Origin: Avichristensenella sp031550535
Lineage (GTDB): Bacteria > Bacillota > Clostridia > Christensenellales > Aristaeellaceae
Length of the DNA: 64,000 nt
Direction: 5' to 3'
Assembly: GCA_031550535.1 (NCBI GenBank)
Contig: JAVBOM010000027.1
Span: 23,510 to 87,509 of the forward strand
A program made the position numbers and the translations under genes. Below are positions 52,762 to 60,321 of this stretch, one piece after another. Positions within the stretch are counted from its first letter, which is position 1. Every line of letters begins with the position of its first letter. A model generated the notes under the pieces. It did no database searches, was not told the DNA's origin, and saw only the letters and a program-made list of their open reading frames with translations.

Positions 52762-53013
52762 ATGAAAAAGGTACTGACCATGCTCGTTCTGGCGGCCGTT
52801 CTTTTGGGTTGTTGCCTGGCTGCTGCGGAGGATACGGCGTCCATCGTCGCGGCGATGCCTGTGACACAGGTGCTGGAAAGTGGCGAGACGGTCGCGGGCA
52901 TCCGGCTGGAATTCTCAGAAGAAGTTCCCGTGCTGAACGTTGGTTGTTCCAGCAGGTGCGGTAAGCAGCGCGAACCGAAAAGCGGGCAAAGGAAGAACTG
53001 CCCCGCAACATGA
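52762..53013 (+). CDS. truncated secreted esterase (signal peptide and partial Ig-like domain)
   Basis: 83 residues. The signal peptide (VLAAVLLGCCLAAA) and the next 35 residues resemble the N-terminus of the protein encoded at 61600 (VTQVLESGETVAGIRLEF here, VTQVYDFGQRASAVRLDF there), i.e. the Ig-like domain in front of the esterase. After PVLNV the similarity ends and a short unrelated tail runs into a terminator that overlaps the last codons. The catalytic domain is absent, so this is a deletion remnant of a paralogue. AAGGAG lies upstream of the ATG. Confidence 0.65.
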   Translation: MKKVLTMLVLAAVLLGCCLAAAEDTASIVAAMPVTQVLESGETVAGIRLEFSEEVPVLNVGCSSRCGKQREPKSGQRKNCPAT

Positions 53014-53026
53014 CCGCGGGGCAGTT
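52996..53026 (+). terminator. terminator of the first hydrolase operon
   Basis: AACTGCCCCGC pairs with GCGGGGCAGTT over a 9-base loop (11 pairs), with a short T-rich tail. It overlaps the end of the truncated esterase gene. The gap to 53230 shows a further GCCACC/GGTGGC hairpin at about 53193-53212, probably the 3' end of the response-regulator transcript on the other strand. Confidence 0.7.
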
Positions 53027-53230
53027 TGCTGTTGAAGGAAGAAAGCCAACAACTCCGCCGGTGAAAAGTAAAGCTTAAGCTATGTACAGAAATCCTCCGA
53101 TGCCACACTGAATCCGACCTGATAGTGGTCTTTCGGAGCGCGAGGAGCGCGCGCCGATAGCAGACACTTATAAAGCCTACTCAAGCCACCAGATCAGATG
53201 GTGGCCTTGGCAATTCCCTTGGCCTCAACC

Positions 53231-53971
53231 CTACTGTCCGATCCCGCCGCCAAGCTGCTGCCGGTATTCCCTCGGCGTGCACCCCACAACACTGCGGAAC
53301 ACGGAGGAAAAGTACGCCAGCGAATCAAACCCGACATTGTCCGAAATGATGCTGATGGGCAAGTTGGTCTGCTTCAGCAGCCGCTTGGCAAAGGCGATCC
53401 GTTCCGTCTTGATGAACTCGCTAAGCGTGTTTCCCGTCTCCCGCTTGAAAAAGGACGATAGGTATTCCGGGCTCAGCCCCACGTGGGTGGCCACATCGTT
53501 GCGGGTGATTTCCTGGTTGATGTGGTCATGCACGTATTTCTTGGAGCGCTCCACAAGCTCGTTCACGGTCTGGGTGGCCGCCTTGGGCTTGCCGTTCATC
53601 CCTCGAATCTGCGTAACGGCCCGCGTCAGCGTCATTTCAAGCTGGCTATCCTCCACGGGCTTGAGAAGATACTCGAATACGCCCAGCGCAATGGCGCGCT
53701 GCGCATAGTGAAAATTTGGGAAGCTGCTCAGGATAATGCCCACATAACGGAGCTCCCGCGCGTTTGCCCATTGGATCAGGTCAAAGCCCGTGCCACCGCG
53801 CATCTCAATGTCGGTCAAAAGTAGCCCGATGGGGTGCGCCAGAAAATGATTGATCGCTTCCGTCATGGAATACGCGGTATAAGTTTCACCAATGCCGAGC
53901 TTTTGCCAGTTTACGATTTTCAATATGCCTTGCACGGCGGGAATCTCATCGTCAACGATCAGTATGTTCAT
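53231..53971 (-). CDS. YesN-type response regulator with AraC DNA-binding domain
   Basis: 246 residues, shorter than many YesN proteins. Receiver domain 1-120: acidic D7/D8, phosphoacceptor D54 (TDIEM), conserved Lys in LLKPVED. Residues about 145-245 form an AraC helix-turn-helix pair (ITRNDVATHVGLSPEYLSSFF and GFDSLAYFSSVFR cores). Its ATG overlaps the stop of the binding-protein gene (ATGA). With the histidine kinase (55509) and the binding protein (53968) it forms a sensor triad. The tandem repeats at 45500 and 57307 are the predicted targets. Confidence 0.92.
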   Translation of the reverse strand: MNILIVDDEIPAVQGILKIVNWQKLGIGETYTAYSMTEAINHFLAHPIGLLLTDIEMRGGTGFDLIQWANARELRYVGIILSSFPNFHYAQRAIALGVFEYLLKPVEDSQLEMTLTRAVTQIRGMNGKPKAATQTVNELVERSKKYVHDHINQEITRNDVATHVGLSPEYLSSFFKRETGNTLSEFIKTERIAFAKRLLKQTNLPISIISDNVGFDSLAYFSSVFRSVVGCTPREYRQQLGGGIGQ

Positions 53972-55434
53972 TTGGACACGTCCTTTTGCGCGAGAAATGC
54001 GTCAAACTGCGCCTGCGCTTCCGCAACGACCGCTTCCGCGCCCGCCGCCTCCATTTCAGCCAGCATCACCGGCAGGTACACGTCCGGGTCGAGTTGCCCC
54101 GTCTCCAGGCCATACGCGTACTTGCTGGCAATCGCGTTGACTTTCGTGTTTTCGGCGGCGACATTGCTTGCGTCAAACGCAAAGTAGAGGGTGCCCGATA
54201 CCGGCGCGGACTCGTTGAATGCCTTCAGTTCCGCCCAAAGCCCCGGATCGTTGCCGTGCCATACGTGGGCAATGGTCTGGTTGGGCAGTTGCCAGGACAG
54301 CGTGTTCTGATAACCCACGGTTCCGTGGGTGACGCCTTCCGGGTAATCGATGGTGCCGTCCGCGAGCAGGGCATAATGCAGCCCCTCGATGCCGTACATC
54401 AGCAGGTTCACCAGCTCGCTGTCGGTGTAGAGGAGGTTCAGAAACTGCATGGCCTTGCCGGGGTTGACGGAGGCGGCCGAAATGCACCAGTGGGTTTTGA
54501 ACAGGGAGCGGCGCGTCACGATGGGCGCCTGCAAGCAGACGGTGACCATGTCCATCCCGCAGCTCTGCGATTCCTCAAAATCAATGCCTGGCTTGTACGC
54601 GCACAGATAGGAGAACAGTTCCCCGGCGTTCACGAGCTCGGCGGCGTGGATGTTCTGCAGGGCAAGGTCCTCCGGCAGGTAGCCGCGCTCGTACCATTTT
54701 CGGAGCATCTCGGCGGTTTCGCGGTAGCCGTCCGTCGCGTAGTAATTCACGATCCGCGTGGCATCCTCCCGTGAAACGTCCAGGATGGAGAAGGGAACGG
54801 CCTGATAGTGCTTATACCTGTCCACGATGCTGGCGCGGGTCTGATACGGGGCGACCATCCGGAGCGCCGGTTCTTTCTCACAGAGCGCGGAAAACAGCGC
54901 GTCCAGGTCGCGCAGCGAGTGAATGGCCGTCAGGTCGATGCCGTGCTTCTCCACAATGTCCCGGCGCATGGTCACGCCGACCGCCGCCACATAATCGTTC
55001 ATCGTTTGAATGCGGTACAGGGGTCCACTCGCGGTGAAAAACGACATGCGGAACTCACCGGTCAGCGCCAGGATATCCTGGCCGTAGCGCGCCAGCAAAT
55101 CATCCAGCGCGAGCGGCTCCATGTTCGGGACCACGCTCGGGTAGATGTCCAGGCGGACGCCCTGCTTAGCCAGCAACTCCAACTCCGCGAGGCGGGTAGG
55201 GTCCGCCACGCTGTTCAGATACAGCAGCGGCACCACCGTTACCGACGCGCCGATCTTCTCCTGCGCGATCCGGTTGACCTCCTGCGCGATCAGGCCAATG
55301 TCCGCGGGGATTTTTGCCTCGAAAAAGAGGGGCATCACAAGCCGCGCGTATACCGGGGCATCCGCGGCCGCCGGGAGGGCCAGCAGCAGCGCGCCCAGCA
55401 GGGATAGGGCGCAGAGTGCGCGGAGCTTCTTCAT
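53968..55434 (-). CDS. extracellular solute-binding protein in the sensor operon
   Basis: 488 residues. Signal peptide 1-24 with no lipobox Cys. Family-1-like solute-binding protein of the kind often found with oligosaccharide permeases (DUF3502-like C-terminus); the body has many Trp/Tyr residues (TVGYQNTLSWQLPNQTIAHVW in part). No permease genes adjoin it: it sits between the histidine kinase and response-regulator genes. This resembles the known XylFII-LytS-YesN arrangement, in which a binding protein presents the sugar to the kinase. ATG 55434 is chosen over 55446 because GGAG abuts the latter. A family A repeat separates it from the kinase gene. Confidence 0.85.
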   Translation of the reverse strand: MKKLRALCALSLLGALLLALPAAADAPVYARLVMPLFFEAKIPADIGLIAQEVNRIAQEKIGASVTVVPLLYLNSVADPTRLAELELLAKQGVRLDIYPSVVPNMEPLALDDLLARYGQDILALTGEFRMSFFTASGPLYRIQTMNDYVAAVGVTMRRDIVEKHGIDLTAIHSLRDLDALFSALCEKEPALRMVAPYQTRASIVDRYKHYQAVPFSILDVSREDATRIVNYYATDGYRETAEMLRKWYERGYLPEDLALQNIHAAELVNAGELFSYLCAYKPGIDFEESQSCGMDMVTVCLQAPIVTRRSLFKTHWCISAASVNPGKAMQFLNLLYTDSELVNLLMYGIEGLHYALLADGTIDYPEGVTHGTVGYQNTLSWQLPNQTIAHVWHGNDPGLWAELKAFNESAPVSGTLYFAFDASNVAAENTKVNAIASKYAYGLETGQLDPDVYLPVMLAEMEAAGAEAVVAEAQAQFDAFLAQKDVSK

Positions 55435-55456
55435 TTGCGCTTTCATCTCCTTGAAC

Positions 55457-55513
55457 GGCGGCGCGATTTGAAAAATCGGGCGCCATAATAGGATTCCGCG
55501 AGAAATCCTTACC
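55457..55513 (-). repeat. family A repeat, copy 6
   Basis: Reverse orientation between kinase and binding-protein genes. The final bases of the repeat (GGTAAGG on the minus strand) supply the TAA stop codon of the kinase gene. Confidence 0.85.
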
Positions 55514-57206
55514 GCTGGCGTTCCATGGGCAGGCGTATTTCCACGTGCGCGCCGCCGTCGCCGTTGTTGGCGAACAGGATGCTGGCCTGATCCCCGTACA
55601 GGATCTCAAGCCGCTTGCGGACGTTTTCAATGCCGATGCCATGGTCCTTGTCCGTCGGCACCTGTGTTTCTGGGGTGTTCAGTGACGCGAGCATCTCGTC
55701 GCCAAAGCCGATGCCCGTATCATCGATGACGATGCAAAGGCAAGAAACCTCCCCGGCCATGCATTTCGTAATCGACGCGGAGATGGCGATGTCCGGCGCC
55801 AGCTCGCGGGAGTGCTTGAGCGCGTTTTCCACAAAGATCTGCACGGAGAGAATGGGGATCTCGTAGTCCAGCAGCGCATCTTCCACGTGCGCGGTGTAGT
55901 GGTAACGGGTGTCGTGCTGCATACTCTGCATGTCGATGTAGTTCTGCGTATACGCGAGCTCCTCTTCCACGGAAACGAACCAGGTGTTGTAGAGGATGTA
56001 GCGGCAGTGGGAGGCGAGGGCAAGCGTCATCCGCTGCAACATGGCGTATTCGTTTGCCCGGGCGTAGCTAAGAATTGTGTTCAGCGCGTTGAGGAAAAAG
56101 TGCGGCCTAAGCTGCAACTGGTATAGCTGCATCTGTGTGTTTTGCTGCGTGAGCTTCTCCTCGTACACGCGGATTTTGAGTGCCTCGACCTCGTTGGTCA
56201 TCGTGTTGAGCGCCCGGTAGATGTCCTGTATTTCCGTCGCGTCCTTTGGCCGGATGGGGATGGGTTTGAAGTTCCCGACCTGTATCCGCTTGATGGAGGA
56301 GATCAGCCGGTTCAGCGGCAGGATGACGGAGCCGCGCATAAACCCGATGTATGCGACAAAGAGGACAAACGCGATGACGAGCGCGATCAGTATGCCTTGG
56401 TTTAGCTGCGTAAACGGCGCGAACACGGTGTCCCGGTCCAACAGCGCCGTGAGCGAAAACGCGCCGCTGGAGAGCTGCTCCGTGACCACCAGGTACCCGG
56501 CCAGCAGCTCGCTCAGGCGGCGGGCGGAGCGCGTGTTGAACTGCTCGTTCAGCATCCTGCCGGTACGGTCGCCAAACATGGCCAGGGAAAGGCCGTCGAT
56601 GCCCGACAAGCGCAGTTCCTCCAGCAGCGTGTCCGTGTTGAACCAGCAGCCGACGGCACCCCCCTCGGGCAGGTCGCTCGCGATGAAGAAGTAATACTCC
56701 CCGTCCGCCTCAAAGCTTAGGTAGCCTTGCTGAAAAATGGTGTTCGTCTCCTCGAGGGATTGCAGAAACGTGGTCAGATAATCGGCGGCCTTGCGCTGGC
56801 GCGCGTACGAGCGATTGTAGTTCTGCACAAACCATAGGCGGTCGTTATGGAACAGAAAAAGGGCGTCCACCTGGGAATGGACCGACAGATCCTCTGAAAA
56901 GTTGTCGCCGAGCGCCTGCGTGGCGTTCAGCGCGGAGAGCTCATCCCTCGCCGCCGCGTCAAAGGCGGACAGGCTGATTCGCTTGTTGGCGATGTACCGC
57001 TTTGTGTTTTCCAGCGTCAGGTCGACCTCCCGCGCGAAGGGGATGAGGATCTGCTGCAGGTTGTCCTCCATCTGCGCCTCAAACGAGCGCGTGGCCATGT
57101 TCGTGCTATAGATAAACAGAAAAAGTATAGGGAGTATAAACACAAACGCCCAGATGAGCATTCGGTTCCGCAGGGAGCGCAGTTGAAATATGGGGCGCAG
57201 TTTCAC
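55509..57206 (-). CDS. LytS/YesM-type sensor histidine kinase
   Basis: 565 residues. Two membrane segments (about 15-35 and 270-290) enclose a 235-residue extracellular sensor domain; HAMP follows (VILPLNRLISSIKRIQVGNF core). The histidine phosphorylation box is LRPHFFLNALNTILSYA with H369. ATPase motifs: VENALKHS (N box), DDTGIGFG (G1) and HGIGIENVRKRLE (G2). It signals to the YesN-type regulator; a binding protein from the same operon may deliver the ligand. The C-terminus ends right at the family A repeat. It is divergent from the sugar transporter operon. Confidence 0.93.
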   Translation of the reverse strand: MKLRPIFQLRSLRNRMLIWAFVFILPILFLFIYSTNMATRSFEAQMEDNLQQILIPFAREVDLTLENTKRYIANKRISLSAFDAAARDELSALNATQALGDNFSEDLSVHSQVDALFLFHNDRLWFVQNYNRSYARQRKAADYLTTFLQSLEETNTIFQQGYLSFEADGEYYFFIASDLPEGGAVGCWFNTDTLLEELRLSGIDGLSLAMFGDRTGRMLNEQFNTRSARRLSELLAGYLVVTEQLSSGAFSLTALLDRDTVFAPFTQLNQGILIALVIAFVLFVAYIGFMRGSVILPLNRLISSIKRIQVGNFKPIPIRPKDATEIQDIYRALNTMTNEVEALKIRVYEEKLTQQNTQMQLYQLQLRPHFFLNALNTILSYARANEYAMLQRMTLALASHCRYILYNTWFVSVEEELAYTQNYIDMQSMQHDTRYHYTAHVEDALLDYEIPILSVQIFVENALKHSRELAPDIAISASITKCMAGEVSCLCIVIDDTGIGFGDEMLASLNTPETQVPTDKDHGIGIENVRKRLEILYGDQASILFANNGDGGAHVEIRLPMERQR

Positions 57207-57259
57207 GTTTTTTCATTCCTCTGTAAGTGCACTAGCTTTTGAACATTCCAGGTGCCGTC

Positions 57260-57288
57260 ATTATAGCAAGGGCAAAGAGGGATGGCAA
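57260..57288 (-). promoter_or_regulatory. promoter of the sensor operon
   Basis: On the minus strand TTGCCA (57283-57288) and TATAAT (57260-57265) are 17 bases apart, about 55 bases before the kinase ATG. Confidence 0.7.
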
Positions 57289-57306
57289 TGGCGAAAAGCG
57301 CGCCAT

Positions 57307-57370
57307 CTTACAATTTTTATAATTCCTCCAACAATCTTTATAGTATTTTCATAGGACGTGCATGTACAAT
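57307..57370 (+). promoter_or_regulatory. tandem 21-bp direct-repeat regulator site and promoter of the sugar ABC operon
   Basis: CTTACAATTTTTATAA (57307) and CCAACAATCTTTATAG (57328) are 21 bases apart and agree at 12 of 16 positions. TACAAT (57365-57370) lies 37 bases after the start of the second repeat. It matches the 45500 site in motif, spacing and distance to the -10 box. The -35 region is poor, as expected for an activator-dependent promoter. Confidence 0.7.
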
Positions 57371-57434
57371 TGGCGCAAGGGCGGCGCCACGTGCTGCCTG
57401 CGAGACATCAAACAAAAGAAAGGTGGTACTCCCT

Positions 57435-58523
57435 ATGAAGAAACTATTCTCCCTTATGCTGGTTCTGGCGCTCTGCCTGCCGCTGTTTGCGGGCATCGCC
57501 CTCGCGGCCGACGTGGATGTCGGCATCGTGCTGCCGACCAAGGACGAGCCGCGCTGGCTCCAGGACCAGGCCCGGTTTGAGTCCGTCATCGCGGACACGG
57601 ACTACTCTGTCGAGGTACTGTTCAGCCAGGGTTCCTCCGCCACCGAGCGCACCAATGTGGAAACCCTCATCGCCAAGGGCATGAAGGTCCTCATCATCTG
57701 CGCGCAGGACGCGGGCGCAGCCGGCCTGGCCGTGGAGCTCGCCCGGGAAGAGGGCATCACGGTGATTTCATATGACCGCCTGATTACCGGCACGGAAGCG
57801 GTTGACTACTATGTGACGTTCGACTCCGTCGCCGTGGGCGAGGCCATGGGCCAGTATCTGCTGGACAACGCGCAGGGAGAGGGGAACTCCCTGTACCTGT
57901 ACGCGGGCGCCGCGACGGACAACAACGCGTTCCTGTTCTTTGAGGGCGCGTGGAACATCCTCCAGCCGAAGATCGCGGACGGCACGTTCGTGATTCGCAA
58001 CTCCGCCGAGGCTGTCGCGCTGCAGGATCAGGCAACCCTGACCCGCGACCAGATGGCGTCCATCATCGGCCAGATCACGACCGATTGGGACTTCAACGTC
58101 GCCAAGTCCAAGGCCGAAGCGAACCTGACCGCCGTGACCGCGGCCGAGAAGGGCCTGTGCTACGTGCTCGCGCCGAACGACGGCACCGCGCGCTCCATCG
58201 CTGACGTGTTTGCCGCGGACGCGGACATCAACGGCTACTACATCACCGGGCAGGACGCGGAAATCGCCTCCGTGCAGTACGTGATCGACGGCCTGCAGTC
58301 CATGACCGTGTTCAAGGATACGCGGACGCTGGCGCAGGACGCGATGGACATGGCGATCGCGATTCTGGAGAGCAATGTGCCGCAGACGGACGCGACATAC
58401 AACAACACGATGATCGATGTGCCCTCCAAGCAGACGCCCGTCGTCGTGGTGACGAAGGACAACGTCAAGGACGTGCTGATCGACTCGGGCTACTACGCCG
58501 CCTCCCAGTTCACAGGATTATAG
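57435..58523 (+). CDS. chvE: ChvE-type sugar-binding protein
   Basis: 362 residues. Signal peptide 1-24, no lipobox. Periplasmic-binding-protein fold of the ribose/multiple-sugar type: VDVGIVLPTKDEPRW, IICAQDAGAAGLAVELAREEGI (core), ISYDRLITG, and GYYITGQDAEIASVQYVIDG. ChvE homologues bind aldoses such as galactose, glucose or xylose. The partners MmsA and MmsB are encoded downstream after a family B repeat. AGGTGG lies 6 bases before ATG 57435. Promoter with the 21-bp tandem site. Confidence 0.92.
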   Translation: MKKLFSLMLVLALCLPLFAGIALAADVDVGIVLPTKDEPRWLQDQARFESVIADTDYSVEVLFSQGSSATERTNVETLIAKGMKVLIICAQDAGAAGLAVELAREEGITVISYDRLITGTEAVDYYVTFDSVAVGEAMGQYLLDNAQGEGNSLYLYAGAATDNNAFLFFEGAWNILQPKIADGTFVIRNSAEAVALQDQATLTRDQMASIIGQITTDWDFNVAKSKAEANLTAVTAAEKGLCYVLAPNDGTARSIADVFAADADINGYYITGQDAEIASVQYVIDGLQSMTVFKDTRTLAQDAMDMAIAILESNVPQTDATYNNTMIDVPSKQTPVVVVTKDNVKDVLIDSGYYAASQFTGL

Positions 58524-58556
58524 GGGGATGGTGAACCGATGGGGCTGTCGCGGTGA

Positions 58557-58735
58557 AAATGGAGGAACGCCAAGGGGCTTTGCCCCTTGGAACCCCACTT
58601 AAGGGATTTCATCCCTTAAGAATCCCATCACCCGGGGGATTGGATATTAATTACTAATCAGCCCGCCCGCAGGCGAAGATGGGATGCCAAAGGTCAATGA
58701 CCCTTTGGCAGGGTCTGGGACGGCGTCCCAGCGTC
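58557..58735. repeat. family B repeat, copy 4
   Basis: CCAAGGGGCTTTGCCCCTTGG and TTAAGGGATTTCATCCCTTAA hairpins (arms of 9-10 bases), CGCCCGCAGGCGAAGATGGGA module, then CCAAAGGTCAATGACCCTTTGG and CTGGGACGGCGTCCCAG. Same module order as copy 1. It lies between the binding-protein gene and the ATPase gene. Confidence 0.75.
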
Positions 58736-58779
58736 CCCCTCTTTTCCCACGGCAGCCCCATAAATAGGAGGCTCGGCAC

Positions 58780-60321
58780 ATGCAGGACTACATACTGGAA
58801 ATGCGGGACATCGTCAAGACATTCCCGGGCGTGCGGGCGCTGGATCACGTCAGCTTCCGGGTGCGGCGGGGGGAGATCCACTGTCTGGTGGGGGAAAACG
58901 GCGCGGGAAAATCCACGCTGATGAAGGTCCTGTCCGGCGTATGCCCGTTTGGCACATACGAGGGGGAAATCGTCTACGAGGGGAGCGCGGTGCGGTTCCA
59001 TTCCGTCGCGGACAGCGAAAAGGCGGGGATCGCGGTCATCTACCAGGAGCTGGCGCAGTTTCCGGAATTGACGGTCTATGAGAACATCTTTATGGGCCAC
59101 GAGATCATGGACGGGCGCGTCATCAACTGGAATCAGACCATCGTGCGCGCGGACGAGTTGCTCAAGCGGGTGCGGCTGGATGTAAACCCCGCGACGAAGA
59201 TCAAGAACCTGGGCGTGGGCAAGCGGCAGTTGATCGAGATCGCCAAGGCGCTGAGCAAGGATGTGCAGCTTCTCGTGCTGGACGAACCGACGGCGGCGCT
59301 GAACGACGACGACAGCGAAAACCTGCTGGAATTGATCCGTGAGCTGAAAGCGCAGGGCGTCACCTGCGTCATGATTTCGCACAAGCTGAAGGAAGTGCTG
59401 GCCATCGCGGACACGATCACCGTGCTGCGGGACGGCGCGACGGTCTGCTCCCTGGACGCGCGGGAACAGGTGGTGACCGAGCAGGAGGTCATCCGCAACA
59501 TGGTCGGCCGCGCGATTGACGACATCTACCCCAAGCGCGCGCGCCTGTCGCCGGGCGAAACGTGCTTCGAGTTGAAGGATTGGTCGGTGTACGATCCTGG
59601 GTCAGAGCGGGAGATCCTCCACAGCGTCAGCATGAAGGTGCGCCGGGGGGAGATCGTCGGGCTGGCGGGGCTGATGGGCGCGGGACGGACGGAATTGGCG
59701 CTCAGCCTGTTCGGCAATACGCCGGGATACCGGCTGACCGGCGGCACGCTCCTGGTGAACGGCAAGGAGGCCCGGTTCAGCCATCCGCGAAACGCGATTG
59801 ACGCGGGGGTCGCGTATGTGACGGAGGACCGCAAGCGCAACGGCCTCGTGCTGATTCAGGATATCCGGTTCAACACGACGCTGGCCGCGCTGCAAAAGCT
59901 GGTGGAGGGCGTGGTCATCAACCGGAACGAGGAGATCCGCGTCGCCAACGAATACAAGGAATCCATCAACATCAAAGCGCCGAGCATCCAGCAGAAGACC
60001 GGCAACCTCTCCGGCGGGAACCAGCAAAAGACCTCGTTGGCGAAATGGCTGTTTGTGCAGCCCGAAATACTGATTCTGGACGAACCGACCCGCGGCATCG
60101 ACGTGGGCGCGAAATACGAAATTTACACCCTGATGAACCGGCTGGTGGAGCAGGGGATGAGCATCATCATGATCTCGTCGGAACTGCTGGAGATTCTGGG
60201 GATGAGCGACCGGCTGTACGTGATGTCGGAGGGCCGGATCGCCGGGGAGCTGCCTGCGTCCGAGGCGACGGAGCGGCGCGTGATGGCGATGGCAACGAAC
60301 ACACAGGAGGAATCGGCATGA
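58780..60321 (+). CDS. mmsA: sugar ABC transporter ATPase (MmsA type)
   Basis: 513 residues with two ATPase halves. First Walker A GENGAGKST and signature-like region LGVGKRQLIEIAKALSK with Walker B LLVLDEPTAAL; second half has a modified Walker A (GLMGAGRTELALSLFG), signature LSGGNQQKTSLAKW and ILILDEPTRGIDVGA. It powers uptake of the sugar bound by ChvE. AGGAGG lies upstream of the ATG. The stop overlaps the mmsB start (ATGA). Confidence 0.95.
   Translation: MQDYILEMRDIVKTFPGVRALDHVSFRVRRGEIHCLVGENGAGKSTLMKVLSGVCPFGTYEGEIVYEGSAVRFHSVADSEKAGIAVIYQELAQFPELTVYENIFMGHEIMDGRVINWNQTIVRADELLKRVRLDVNPATKIKNLGVGKRQLIEIAKALSKDVQLLVLDEPTAALNDDDSENLLELIRELKAQGVTCVMISHKLKEVLAIADTITVLRDGATVCSLDAREQVVTEQEVIRNMVGRAIDDIYPKRARLSPGETCFELKDWSVYDPGSEREILHSVSMKVRRGEIVGLAGLMGAGRTELALSLFGNTPGYRLTGGTLLVNGKEARFSHPRNAIDAGVAYVTEDRKRNGLVLIQDIRFNTTLAALQKLVEGVVINRNEEIRVANEYKESINIKAPSIQQKTGNLSGGNQQKTSLAKWLFVQPEILILDEPTRGIDVGAKYEIYTLMNRLVEQGMSIIMISSELLEILGMSDRLYVMSEGRIAGELPASEATERRVMAMATNTQEESA

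Noticed and set aside
53027..53230. A small RNA or extra gene between the hydrolase operon and the response regulator
   Set aside because: Only a hairpin near 53193-53212 is seen, best explained as the 3' end of the regulator transcript; no promoter or open frame supports a gene.
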